Assembly: GCF_003458715.1 (NCBI RefSeq)
Contig: NZ_QRVI01000006.1
Coordinates: forward strand, 1 to 64,000
Direction of reading: 5' to 3'
DNA: 64,000 nt
Source of the DNA: Eubacterium sp. AF22-8LB
GTDB taxonomy: Bacteria; Bacillota_I; Bacilli_A; Erysipelotrichales; Erysipelotrichaceae
The first letter of the stretch is position 1. Each line of letters begins with the position of its first letter. The notes under the pieces were generated by a model. The model worked only from the letters and a program-made list of their open reading frames with translations, was not told where the DNA came from and made no database searches. Positions 24,073 to 32,789 of the stretch are shown here, piece after piece. A program made the translations under genes and the position numbers.

Positions 24073-25120
24073 ATTACGTTTAGGTGTCGTATTTGGAGGA
24101 CAAAGTAGTGAATATTCTGTTTCATTACATTCAACAGCTTCCTTTTTACGTCAGATTCATGCAGACAATTATGAAATGACATTGATTGGTATCAATAAAA
24201 ATGGACATTTCTATTTATATAACGGAGATATTGATTCAATTGAACATGATACATGGGAAAATGAAACAACATGTGTATCATGTGCATGGGTAAATGGGGG
24301 AATCATGCCTTTAGATGGTTCTAATTCAGTGATTGAGCTAGATTGTGTTTTCCCTGTATTACATGGAAAAAACGGAGAAGATGGATTGATTCAAGGTTTA
24401 CTTGAATTAATGAATATCCACTATGTTGGCTGTGATGTTATGTCAAGTGCGATGTCTATGGATAAAGAAATCATGCATATTTTATGTAAGGAAGCAAATA
24501 TTCCTTGTGCAGATTATGTTTGTTTACACGCAAATAAAGAAAATCCAACATTTGAACAAATTCAAGAAGAGATTCCATTGCCATGGATCGTAAAACCATG
24601 CAATGCGGGTAGTAGTTATGGTGTACATTTTGTCAACAACAAAGAAGAGTTCGAAAGTGCATGTAAAGATGCTTTCTTCTATGATGGTAGAGGCAAGATC
24701 TTAGTTGAAAAAGTAATTAAGGGCTTTGAGATTGGTTGTGCAGTCATGGGAAATGAAGAAATCTTTACAGGTTCAGTTGACGAAATTGAAATTACGGGTG
24801 GATTCTTTGATTTTGAAGGTAAGTACGAAATGAAAGGAGCCGCTATCTATTGTCCGGCTCGTATAAGTGAAGAAACTTTTAAACAAGCTCAGGATTTAGC
24901 GCGTAGAACATATATTGCCATGAATTGCTGTGGTATGGCACGTGTGGATATGTTTGTAACAGAAGATAAAGAAGTTGTATTAAATGAATTGAATACCATT
25001 CCAGGATTAACCGCAACATCTCGTTATCCATCAATGATGAAGGAAGCTGGTATTGAATTTGCGGATTTAATTGATAAGTTGATTGATTTGGCTATGCAAA
25101 GGACGATTGGAGCATGCTAG
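24065..25120 (+). CDS. ddl: D-alanine:D-X ligase resembling VanC/VanG-type D-Ala-D-Ser ligases
   Basis: A 351-residue ATP-grasp ligase. FGGQSSEYSVSLHS, VFPVLHGKNGEDG, KPCNAGSSYGVHF, GFEIGCAVMG, VDEIE-GFFDFEGKY and NELNTIPGLTATSRYP follow the order of Ddl enzymes. From memory the middle part (GFFDF-KY, PARI, the IPGLT-SRYP end) is closer to VanG/VanC/VanE D-Ala-D-Ser ligases than to housekeeping Ddl. The next two genes encode the two halves of a VanT-like serine racemase, which supports that reading. It overlaps murF by eight bases; the ATG after GGGGG was chosen over two upstream in-frame ones. D-Ala-D-Ala synthesis remains possible. Confidence 0.85.
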   Translation: MSKLRLGVVFGGQSSEYSVSLHSTASFLRQIHADNYEMTLIGINKNGHFYLYNGDIDSIEHDTWENETTCVSCAWVNGGIMPLDGSNSVIELDCVFPVLHGKNGEDGLIQGLLELMNIHYVGCDVMSSAMSMDKEIMHILCKEANIPCADYVCLHANKENPTFEQIQEEIPLPWIVKPCNAGSSYGVHFVNNKEEFESACKDAFFYDGRGKILVEKVIKGFEIGCAVMGNEEIFTGSVDEIEITGGFFDFEGKYEMKGAAIYCPARISEETFKQAQDLARRTYIAMNCCGMARVDMFVTEDKEVVLNELNTIPGLTATSRYPSMMKEAGIEFADLIDKLIDLAMQRTIGAC

Positions 25121-26265
25121 AAGCTTATAGTCGGGCTTGGACAGAAATCGATTATGATGCGATCAGTCATAATGTGAATGAGGTTCGAAAGCTTGTAAAG
25201 AAAACAAAAATTATGGGTATTGTCAAAGCTAATGCGTATGGCTTAGGTGATGTAGCCTGTGCGAAGGCTCTACAAAAATGTGGTGTGGATTATTTTGGCG
25301 TTTCAAGTGTAGATGAAGCTTTGAATTTAAGAAATGCAGGTATTCAGGATAATATTCTAATTTTAGGATATACACCAAGTATGCATTTTCATTATCTTCA
25401 TGAACAAAACATTGTTCAATCTTTAGTATCGATTGAATATGCAAGAGAATTAAATCAATATGCTAAAGACAATGGAGTAAAGATTCGTTGTCATTGTAAA
25501 GTAGATACGGGTATGTGTCGTACTGGTATCGTATATCAACAACAAGATAAGCATATTGAGGATATCTATGAAGAATATCGTATGGAAAATCTATGTGTAG
25601 AAGGCATCTTCTCACATTTTCCAGTAAGTGATTGCTTAGATCAAGATTGTACAGAATTCACGACTCGACAAATTCAGCTTTTTGATGAAGTTGTTGAGTT
25701 ACTAAAATCACAAGGTATTGATCCAGGTATTCGTCATATTCAAAATAGCTATGGAATCTTAAATTATCCAGAATTAGAATATGAATATTGTAGACCCGGA
25801 TTACTTTATATGGGTGTGACAAGTGATGATCATATTGATATAAAGACCAATCCAGATTTTATTCCTATTATGTCCATGTATGCCAATGTGAGCTTAGTAA
25901 AATGGATCTATCCAGGTCAAAGTGTTAGCTATGGACGTCATTTTGTGGCTGAAAAACCAACAAAAGTCGCAACTATGAGTATTGGTTATGCGGATGGATT
26001 ACCACGCTTATTATCGAATCAAGGATTTGAAGTATTGGTACATGGAAAAAGATGTAAATTGATTGGAAATCTATGCATGGATCAATGTATGATCGATGTT
26101 ACGGATGTTGAAGATGTAAAAGAGGGCGATGTTGTTTGTATTGTGGGCCATCAGGGAAATGAAGTGGTTACAGTTGATCAAATTTCTCGTACGGCTAAGA
26201 CAATCAATAATGAAACATTGACTTCGATTTCTTCGCGTGTTCCTAGATTAAAGGTGCGCTCATGA
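25114..26265 (+). CDS. alr: PLP-dependent alanine/serine racemase
   Basis: A 383-residue alanine racemase fold protein. The PLP lysine is Lys38 in GIVKANAYGLGD; the catalytic tyrosine is in SIGYADG (about 292), and GNLCMDQCMIDVTD matches the partner active-site loop. The C-terminal SISSRVPR carries Ser (about 374) where alanine racemases have Tyr (SYRVPR, Tyr354 of Geobacillus). Loss of that tyrosine is known to open the pocket for serine, and VanT enzymes also lack it. Its gene overlaps the ligase gene by seven bases and the acyltransferase gene by four. The sole racemase role for D-Ala cannot be excluded. Confidence 0.88.
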   Translation: MLEAYSRAWTEIDYDAISHNVNEVRKLVKKTKIMGIVKANAYGLGDVACAKALQKCGVDYFGVSSVDEALNLRNAGIQDNILILGYTPSMHFHYLHEQNIVQSLVSIEYARELNQYAKDNGVKIRCHCKVDTGMCRTGIVYQQQDKHIEDIYEEYRMENLCVEGIFSHFPVSDCLDQDCTEFTTRQIQLFDEVVELLKSQGIDPGIRHIQNSYGILNYPELEYEYCRPGLLYMGVTSDDHIDIKTNPDFIPIMSMYANVSLVKWIYPGQSVSYGRHFVAEKPTKVATMSIGYADGLPRLLSNQGFEVLVHGKRCKLIGNLCMDQCMIDVTDVEDVKEGDVVCIVGHQGNEVVTVDQISRTAKTINNETLTSISSRVPRLKVRS

Positions 26266-27275
26266 AAAGACAATATGCGTCAATTGATATAGCGCGTTAT
26301 GTTTCAGCTTTATTGGTTGTATGCATTCATACATTTCCTTTTTTAGAAATATCTGAAACATTTAACACGTATTGGATTCATACTGTCTGTCGTTTGGCGG
26401 TTCCATTCTTTTTTACAACGAGTGGATTTTTCTTTTTTAGAAATTATGATGCGAAAAATGAACAAGCCAATTCGAATCGCTTAAAAAAAGCTTTGTTTCG
26501 TCTTTTAAGAATTTACTTGATTTGGACCGTCATATATTTGCCTTATACGATTTTTGATTATACGCACAATGGTTTTTATGTTACATATTTATTCACATAT
26601 ATAAGAGACTTTCTATTAAACGGAAGCTATTATCATCTATGGTTTTTACCAGCCTTGATGCTTGCAGATATTATTGTGTATTATTTGTATAAGAAAAAAG
26701 GCTTGAATTTCACATTAATGGTAACATTTGTATTATATTTTATAGGCTATTTGATTAATGTTTATACACCAATATGGGAAAGCTTACCTTGGATTTCATT
26801 CTTTTTTGGATTCTTCACAAAAGCATTTTCAACCGCAAGAAATGGAATTTTCTTTGGGCCTATGTTTATTGCGATAGGGTTGTTGCTGGCAAGAACTCGT
26901 CGTTTACCAAAAAAGGTGAGCCTTATTGGATTTTTGATTAGCTTTATATTATTATGCGTTGAAGTGATTTTATATAGTCGTCTTCACATTTTGCGAGATC
27001 TAACAAGTATGTATATTTGTTTGATTCCTGCTATTTATTTCTTAGTGAATTATTTATTAAAGGTGAACATGCCATATCGTAGAATGTATACGATTTTAAG
27101 ACATGATTCATTAATGATTTATACTTCACATATTCTATTTGCGAAAATATTCTTGATATTGATGCCAAATGCTCATCTAGTTGTTTATTTCTTAACATTA
27201 GCATGTGCTCAATGTCTTGCTGGTTTTGTAACGCGTTATCAGGATCAATATCCGATTTTAAAGAAATTACTGTAA
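26262..27275 (+). CDS. Acyltransferase-3 family membrane protein like the VanT N-terminal half
   Basis: A 337-residue protein with about ten membrane helices. YASIDIARYVSALLVVCIHTFPF, CRLAVPFFFTTSGFFFF, YYHLWFLPALMLADI and ARNGIFFGPMFIAIGLLL match the acyltransferase-3 family and recall the membrane half of VanT serine racemases, which is normally fused in front of the racemase domain. Here it is a separate gene placed after the racemase with a four-base ATGA overlap. In VanT this half is thought to aid L-serine uptake; an O-acyltransferase role is the alternative. Confidence 0.8.
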   Translation: MKRQYASIDIARYVSALLVVCIHTFPFLEISETFNTYWIHTVCRLAVPFFFTTSGFFFFRNYDAKNEQANSNRLKKALFRLLRIYLIWTVIYLPYTIFDYTHNGFYVTYLFTYIRDFLLNGSYYHLWFLPALMLADIIVYYLYKKKGLNFTLMVTFVLYFIGYLINVYTPIWESLPWISFFFGFFTKAFSTARNGIFFGPMFIAIGLLLARTRRLPKKVSLIGFLISFILLCVEVILYSRLHILRDLTSMYICLIPAIYFLVNYLLKVNMPYRRMYTILRHDSLMIYTSHILFAKIFLILMPNAHLVVYFLTLACAQCLAGFVTRYQDQYPILKKLL

Positions 27276-27279
27276 ACTT

Positions 27280-28848
27280 ATGATTCGATTATTTCAAGTG
27301 AAGTGTGCTCATGAAAGTGAAATTGAAGCACAGATCTTAAAAAAACTGCGAATCCGTAAAGAAGACCTTTTGCAGTGGCACGTACATAGAAAAAGTGTGG
27401 ACGCACGTCACCAGAAGGTCTTATTTTCGTATGTCGTAGATTGTAAAGTAAAAAATGAAAAGAGACTTTTAAAGCTAAAAGATGTTTTACCAACGCCTGA
27501 TGAAACATATCATCCTGTAAAAAGTGGCGAACATACTTTAACAGGACGTCCTGTTGTGGTTGGTTTTGGACCTGCAGGTATGTTTGCGGCATTGATTCTT
27601 GCACAAGCCGGCTATAAACCTATTATTTTGGAAAGAGGCTCTAAGGTGGATGTTCGTAAACAAAAGGTAGATACGTTCTGGGAAAGTGGAAAGTTGGATG
27701 AAGAGTGTAATGTTCAATTTGGTGAAGGTGGTGCTGGTGCTTTTAGTGATGGAAAGCTAACGACAAGATCAAAGGATTCCTTGTGTCGTAAAGTATTAGA
27801 AGAGCTTGTATCTTTTGGTGCCAAATCTGACATATTAATTGATCAGCATCCACATATTGGAACAGATGCCTTCTTATCTATTATTAAGCATTGTCGTGAA
27901 GAAATTGAACGATTGGGGGGAACTTTCTATTTTGATACGAAATTAGAGGATATCAAGGTAGAGGATGGTACCTTGAAACAAATCTATTTCAATCGTCAAT
28001 GGACGGATTGTAATGCCTTAATTTTGGCAACAGGCCACAGTGCAAGTGATACCATTTTAATGCTTCATCAGCGTGGTATCCATGTTGAAAATAAACCTTT
28101 TGCGGTAGGCGTGCGTATTGAACATAAACAAAAATATATCAATGAAGCCATGTTGCATGAATATAGTCAGGATGAAAGATTGATTCCGGCACGTTATCAA
28201 TTAACATACACAGCTTCCAATTCAAAGGGTGTATACACATTCTGTATGTGTCCAGGTGGATATGTTATTCCTAGTTCATGTCAAAAAGAACAATTGGTTG
28301 TGAATGGTATGTCTTATGCGAGTCGTAGTGGAGAAAATGCCAATAGTGCCTTGTTAGTACAAATTAATGACTCCGATTATGGAAATGAATTATTTGCAGG
28401 ATTAAAATATCAGGAAGACTTAGAAAAAAAAGCATTCCAGATGGGACATGATTATAAGGCTTGTGTGCAATTGGCTAAGGATTATTTAGAAAATAAAGTA
28501 TCCAATCAATTTGAGTCCGTGTTACCAACGTATTTTATTGGAACAACCTTCTGTGATTTGAATGATTTATTCTCTAATGAGGTAAATCTAGCTTTGCATG
28601 AGGCTTTAGTGCATTTTGAAAAGAAGGTACCAGGCTTTGTATCCAATGGCGCTATACTTAGTGCAGTGGAATCAAGAAGTAGCAGCAGTGTACGTTTGGT
28701 TCGTGATAAAGCTTGTGTTTCAAATATTCAAGGCTTATATCCAAGTGGAGAAGGCAGTGGATATGCGGGTGGCATTATGACAAGTGCTATTGATGGTATT
28801 CGTTGTGCTGAGCATTTGATTCAATTTTATGCGAAAGAGGAATTTTAG
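27280..28848 (+). CDS. FAD-dependent dehydrogenase, COG2509 family
   Basis: A 522-residue flavoprotein. An N-terminal domain of about 85 residues precedes the FAD-binding VVVGFGPAGMFAALILAQAG (about 91-110). NVQFGEGGAGAFSDGKLTTR is the hallmark of this uncharacterised dehydrogenase family, and the C-terminal GEGSGYAGGIMTSAIDG closes the FAD site. Substrate unknown. Four bases separate it from the acyltransferase gene; no separate promoter, so it belongs to the murF operon. Family members are common in Clostridia and Erysipelotrichia. Confidence 0.88.
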   Translation: MIRLFQVKCAHESEIEAQILKKLRIRKEDLLQWHVHRKSVDARHQKVLFSYVVDCKVKNEKRLLKLKDVLPTPDETYHPVKSGEHTLTGRPVVVGFGPAGMFAALILAQAGYKPIILERGSKVDVRKQKVDTFWESGKLDEECNVQFGEGGAGAFSDGKLTTRSKDSLCRKVLEELVSFGAKSDILIDQHPHIGTDAFLSIIKHCREEIERLGGTFYFDTKLEDIKVEDGTLKQIYFNRQWTDCNALILATGHSASDTILMLHQRGIHVENKPFAVGVRIEHKQKYINEAMLHEYSQDERLIPARYQLTYTASNSKGVYTFCMCPGGYVIPSSCQKEQLVVNGMSYASRSGENANSALLVQINDSDYGNELFAGLKYQEDLEKKAFQMGHDYKACVQLAKDYLENKVSNQFESVLPTYFIGTTFCDLNDLFSNEVNLALHEALVHFEKKVPGFVSNGAILSAVESRSSSSVRLVRDKACVSNIQGLYPSGEGSGYAGGIMTSAIDGIRCAEHLIQFYAKEEF

Positions 28849-29373
28849 ATGAATCTTTTTGCACCAGATTATTATGTAAAGAGTTTTAAAACTCTAGATC
28901 TTCAAAAATTACATGAAAATGGAATTCAGTTATTATTATGTGATATCGACAATACGTTGGTAGCTTATGATGAAGCGATTCCTAATCAAGATGTGGTTGA
29001 TTTTGTTGAAAAGCTAAAGAAAAATGGAATTGAGATTGCATTATGCTCAAACTCTCCAAACGTAAGAGGGGAAGAATTTGGTAAGCATCTTTCAGTTTCT
29101 AATGTGTATACCTTTGCGTGTAAACCATTTCCATTCTGCTTTAAAAAGGCAATGAAAGATCATGGCTTAAAAGCCAATCAGATTGCCATATTAGGGGATC
29201 AGATGTATACCGATATACTAGGTGGAAATATTTGGGGCCTGTATACAATATTGACGGCTCCTATTGCGATAAAGGATCGAAATATCACAAAGGTATTTCG
29301 TTTCTTTGAAGAATTAATATATGGTTATTTAGAAAGAAAGAATATATTGAAACGAGGTGAATTTGATGACTAA
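28849..29373 (+). CDS. yqeG: YqeG-family HAD IIIA phosphatase
   Basis: A 174-residue HAD-superfamily phosphatase. LLLCDIDNTLVAYDE (about residues 29-43) carries the two catalytic aspartates; CSNSP and GDQMYTDILGGN are motifs II and IV. The relative PGP of plants dephosphorylates phosphatidylglycerol phosphate, a likely activity here. Starts at the base after the upstream stop and leads into yqeH, the same neighbour order as in Bacillus. Confidence 0.92.
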   Translation: MNLFAPDYYVKSFKTLDLQKLHENGIQLLLCDIDNTLVAYDEAIPNQDVVDFVEKLKKNGIEIALCSNSPNVRGEEFGKHLSVSNVYTFACKPFPFCFKKAMKDHGLKANQIAILGDQMYTDILGGNIWGLYTILTAPIAIKDRNITKVFRFFEELIYGYLERKNILKRGEFDD

Positions 29374-30445
29374 ATATTGTAAGGGTTGTGGTGTTTTACT
29401 ACAAAATGAAGATGAGAAGGCACTTGGTTATGTGCCAACTTTAGATGCTTCTTATTGTCAAAGATGTTATCGTATTCGTCACTATGGAGATGTGACGATC
29501 AATATGCAGCAGGGAATTGAATCGAATGCAACATTAGAAAAAATCAATAAAATTGATGGTGTTGTATTTTGGGTTGTTGATTTATTTGCGTTTGAAGCAA
29601 ATTTGATTTCGCGTTTGAATCAAAAGCTTCCTGGAAAAGATATTGTGATGGTTTTAACGAAGCGTGATGTCTTGCCTACGACTTTAACCGATGAAAAAAT
29701 CATCAATTTTGTGAAGTATCGTCTTCATGAAGAAAATATTGTAGTGAAAGATATCGTAATTTGTGGTTATCTATTAAAGGAAAATGATAAATCTAGAGAG
29801 TATTCATCACGCATCGTAAATGCAATCTTAAAGTATCGTAAGAATCGAAATGTGATTTTTATGGGTGTTGCCAATGCAGGAAAATCTACTGTATTGAATC
29901 ATTTATTGGCATCGAAAGATTTAACAACTTCTCAAAATCCAGGAACGACACTAGATTTAGTTCCAATTCCTTTTGAGGATTATACAATTTATGATACGCC
30001 AGGTATTGAGAATACACACTCTTTATTAACGCATTTACAACCTAAGGATTTAAAGACAGTTATTCCAACGAAGCCAATTCGTCCGTTTATTTCGCAAATT
30101 TTTGAAGATCAATCTTTTGCGGCTGCAGGTTTGGCAAGATTGGATGTTGTAGTGAGTGGTAAAGCAACTGTGGTTGGCTATTTCTCTCGTTCTTTATCTA
30201 TTCATAGAGGAAAATTAAGCAATGCAGATGCGTTGTGGCAAAAACATTTAAATGGTATGTTAGTGCCTTGTGTAGACACTTCATTATTAACGATGCACAC
30301 GTTTCATGCGCCTAATCTTGAGGGTGAAAAAATGGATGTTTGTATTCATGGTATTGGATGGTTCTGCATTAGTGGACAAGTAAAAGATGTATATGTAAAG
30401 GTACATAAAGGAATTCAGGTAACATTTAGAAAGGCGATGATTTAA
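29366..30445 (+). CDS. yqeH: Circularly permuted GTPase YqeH (ribosome assembly)
   Basis: A 359-residue GTPase needed for 30S subunit assembly. A zinc finger CKGCG...CQRC (residues 4-33) precedes a circularly permuted G domain: G4 LTKRDVLPTTL comes before G1 GVANAGKSTVLNHLL and G3 DTPG. The ATG after GAGGTG was taken; an in-frame ATG three codons earlier is less well spaced. It overlaps the end of yqeG by eight bases and yhbY by one. Confidence 0.94.
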   Translation: MTKYCKGCGVLLQNEDEKALGYVPTLDASYCQRCYRIRHYGDVTINMQQGIESNATLEKINKIDGVVFWVVDLFAFEANLISRLNQKLPGKDIVMVLTKRDVLPTTLTDEKIINFVKYRLHEENIVVKDIVICGYLLKENDKSREYSSRIVNAILKYRKNRNVIFMGVANAGKSTVLNHLLASKDLTTSQNPGTTLDLVPIPFEDYTIYDTPGIENTHSLLTHLQPKDLKTVIPTKPIRPFISQIFEDQSFAAAGLARLDVVVSGKATVVGYFSRSLSIHRGKLSNADALWQKHLNGMLVPCVDTSLLTMHTFHAPNLEGEKMDVCIHGIGWFCISGQVKDVYVKVHKGIQVTFRKAMI

Positions 30446-30735
30446 TGTTAACAAGTCAAAATAAAAAATATTTAAGAAAATTAGGAATGGATTATAGATC
30501 ATTATTTCAGATTGGAAAAGATGGTTTAAGTGATAATTTAATGGATACTTTATCTGATTCATTAGAAGCACATGAATTAGTAAAATGTAATTTATTAAAG
30601 ACATGTCCAGTGGATGTGCGTGAAGCAGCCATTGAGTGTGCAAGCGCAACTGGTAGTGAAGTAGTACATATTGTTGGACATACTTTCTTATTGTATAGAA
30701 GAAGTAAAGAAAATAAATTGGGGCTTAAAAAATGA
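30445..30735 (+). CDS. yhbY: YhbY/CRM-domain RNA-binding protein
   Basis: A 96-residue protein made of a single CRM domain: LTSQNKKYLRKLGMD at the start and the loop IGKDGLSDNLMDTLSDSLEAHELVKC, with a GHTFLLYRRS end. YhbY binds pre-50S ribosomal particles. The start ATG shares one base with the yqeH stop (TAATG), indicating coupled translation. Confidence 0.94.
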   Translation: MLTSQNKKYLRKLGMDYRSLFQIGKDGLSDNLMDTLSDSLEAHELVKCNLLKTCPVDVREAAIECASATGSEVVHIVGHTFLLYRRSKENKLGLKK

Positions 30736-31748
30736 GAATTGCCATTGTAGGAGGTTCTTTTGATCCTATCCACGATGGACATATTCAAATGGCCAATCAG
30801 GCCTTACAGTCATTAGGTGTAGATGAAGTATGGTTTATGCCTACGGCAAGTACACCTTTAAAGGATCATGAGTTAACTTTAAACCAGGAGCGTTTGGCTA
30901 TGATTGATTTGGTGGTTAAACAAAATCCAAAATTTAAAGTATGTACAGTCGAATTGGAAAGATTGGGAAAAAGCTATACGTATGATACGTTAAAAGAATT
31001 GATTGAAACGTATCCAGAACATGAGTTTTATTGGATTATTGGCAACGATCAATTGGAGCAGTTTGACAAGTGGTATCATGCGGATGAGCTTGTGAAAATG
31101 GCACATTTTGTGTGCTTTGACAGAGATGGAGAGCTGGCAGAATCAAAATACGATATTATGTGTATGACTATGCCGGCTGTGCCTGTTTCAAGTTCAGAAA
31201 TTCGTGTGGGAAATAAATTGAATTATTTACCAGAGGAAGTATTGCGATATATCTATCGTAATCGTTTGTATGTCAAAGAATTTGTAGCAGCTAGATTAAC
31301 AGAAAAAAGATATGAGCATTCTTTGTCGGTTGCGAGACTTTGTGAAGAGTTTGCCTTGAACAATGGATATGATATGCACATTGCGTATTATATCGGTTTG
31401 TTTCATGATATAGCTAAGTATATGCCTAAGGATGAGATGTTGAAATGGATGGAGAGTGTATGTCCAGAAAATATGGAGTATCCTGTAGCTGTATGGCACG
31501 GATTTGTAGGAGCTGCCGTCACAAAGGAAATATTCTTAATAGATAATCCTATTATTTATAATGCGATTTATCACCATGTATTAGGTACGAGTCGAGATCC
31601 GTATGCGATGATGGTATTTTGCGCAGATAAATTAGACCCTTTACGTGGATATGATTCTTCTGAGTTGATTGAGACTTGTAAAAAGAATATTGAAAAAGGC
31701 TTTGATTTAGTAGTTCAACAAAATCGTGAATATTTAAAAAGAGGTTAA
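30732..31748 (+). CDS. nadD: NadD-YqeK fusion: nicotinate-nucleotide adenylyltransferase plus HD phosphohydrolase
   Basis: A 338-residue bifunctional protein. Residues 1-190 are NadD, which joins nicotinate mononucleotide to AMP in NAD synthesis (GGSFDPIHDGHIQMA nucleotide site, PVSSSEIR near the end). Residues 190-338 are a YqeK-type HD domain, a symmetrical diadenosine tetraphosphatase (EHSLSVARLCEE, GLFHDIAKYM with the HD pair, ADKLDPLRG). In Bacillus these are two adjacent genes, so this is a fusion of neighbours, reported from memory in several Erysipelotrichia and Mollicutes. Overlaps yhbY by four bases. Confidence 0.93.
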   Translation: MRIAIVGGSFDPIHDGHIQMANQALQSLGVDEVWFMPTASTPLKDHELTLNQERLAMIDLVVKQNPKFKVCTVELERLGKSYTYDTLKELIETYPEHEFYWIIGNDQLEQFDKWYHADELVKMAHFVCFDRDGELAESKYDIMCMTMPAVPVSSSEIRVGNKLNYLPEEVLRYIYRNRLYVKEFVAARLTEKRYEHSLSVARLCEEFALNNGYDMHIAYYIGLFHDIAKYMPKDEMLKWMESVCPENMEYPVAVWHGFVGAAVTKEIFLIDNPIIYNAIYHHVLGTSRDPYAMMVFCADKLDPLRGYDSSELIETCKKNIEKGFDLVVQQNREYLKRG

Positions 31749-31750
31749 AA

Positions 31751-32089
31751 ATGGAAATTTTAGATGTAGTAGTGCATGCAATCTGTGAAAAAAAAGCACA
31801 GGATGTACGTGTATATGATGTAACGAGCTTGACTCCTTTTATGGATTCTATGATTGTTTGTTCGACAACAAATATTCGTCAAAATAATGCGATTGCGCAA
31901 AATATCAAGGATCGCTTAAGAGAAGCTGGATATATGGGGGATATGCATATTGAAGGTGATTCAGGTTCAAAGTGGCTTTTGATCGACTTAAAAGAAGTTG
32001 TAGTGCATTTGTTTGTGAATGAGGAAAGGCAGGTTTATAATCTGGACCGTTTATATTCGGATGTTCCAGTAAAAACTTATGATTTATAA
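31751..32089 (+). CDS. rsfS: Ribosomal silencing factor RsfS
   Basis: A 112-residue protein of the RsfS/Iojap family, which binds ribosomal protein uL14 and blocks subunit joining in starved cells. KKAQDVRVYDVTSLTPFMDSMIVCSTTN and the SKWLLIDLKEVVVHLF end are characteristic. It follows the nadD-yqeK fusion as yqeL follows yqeK in Bacillus, and its end overlaps the methyltransferase start by 11 bases. Confidence 0.95.
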   Translation: MEILDVVVHAICEKKAQDVRVYDVTSLTPFMDSMIVCSTTNIRQNNAIAQNIKDRLREAGYMGDMHIEGDSGSKWLLIDLKEVVVHLFVNEERQVYNLDRLYSDVPVKTYDL

Positions 32090-32789
32090 TACGTTAGCAC
32101 ATTATTATGATGCTTTAGTTAAAGATGAAGAGGCATCTAGAGAATGGGTATCTTGGATTGAGAATGAACTTGCACCTTGTGATTGTCTAGAACTAGCGTG
32201 TGGTAGTGGTGAAATTACAGAGATGCTCGCAAAAAAAGGCTATACGATGACGGCACTTGATTTGAGTGAGGAAATGGTAAAGCAGGCTAAGAGTAAAAAC
32301 TTAGAGGGTTCGATTCAATTTTTATGTCAGGATATGCGTGATCTTCATAATTTGGCATCATATTCTGGTATTTTCTGTTTGTGTGATAGCTTTAACTATA
32401 TTTTAGAAAAAGAAGAAATTGATGCATTCTTTAATGAAGTTAGCCAGCATTTAAAGCCAAATGGTCTATTTTTCTTTGATACACATTCGATGGATCGTTT
32501 AGAAGAATTCGATTCTGAATATAATGAGACTGGTGCTTTTGAAGACGGTTGTCAATATCAATGGTCGATTATGGCTGAGGATGACTATGTCTATCAGGAT
32601 TTTGCGTTTTATATGAAAGACAAGGTTGTTCAGGAGCATCATATTCAAAGAGTATATGATCCAAAATGGTTGAGTGAGACTTTATCAAAGTATTTTGATA
32701 TTTTGAAGGTTACAACTGATTTTGATATTGAGGGTATTGCGCCTGGTGAAAAGTATTTTTATGTATGTAGAAAGAAGGTACAGGAATGA
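32079..32789 (+). CDS. yqeM: YqeM-like SAM-dependent methyltransferase
   Basis: A 236-residue class I methyltransferase. The SAM site LELACGSGEITEMLAKKG (about 39-56) and the motif II region FLCQDMRDLHN are clear. Substrate unknown; position after rsfS corresponds to yqeM of Bacillus. Overlaps the nucleosidase gene downstream by four bases. Confidence 0.9.
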   Translation: MIYNTLAHYYDALVKDEEASREWVSWIENELAPCDCLELACGSGEITEMLAKKGYTMTALDLSEEMVKQAKSKNLEGSIQFLCQDMRDLHNLASYSGIFCLCDSFNYILEKEEIDAFFNEVSQHLKPNGLFFFDTHSMDRLEEFDSEYNETGAFEDGCQYQWSIMAEDDYVYQDFAFYMKDKVVQEHHIQRVYDPKWLSETLSKYFDILKVTTDFDIEGIAPGEKYFYVCRKKVQE

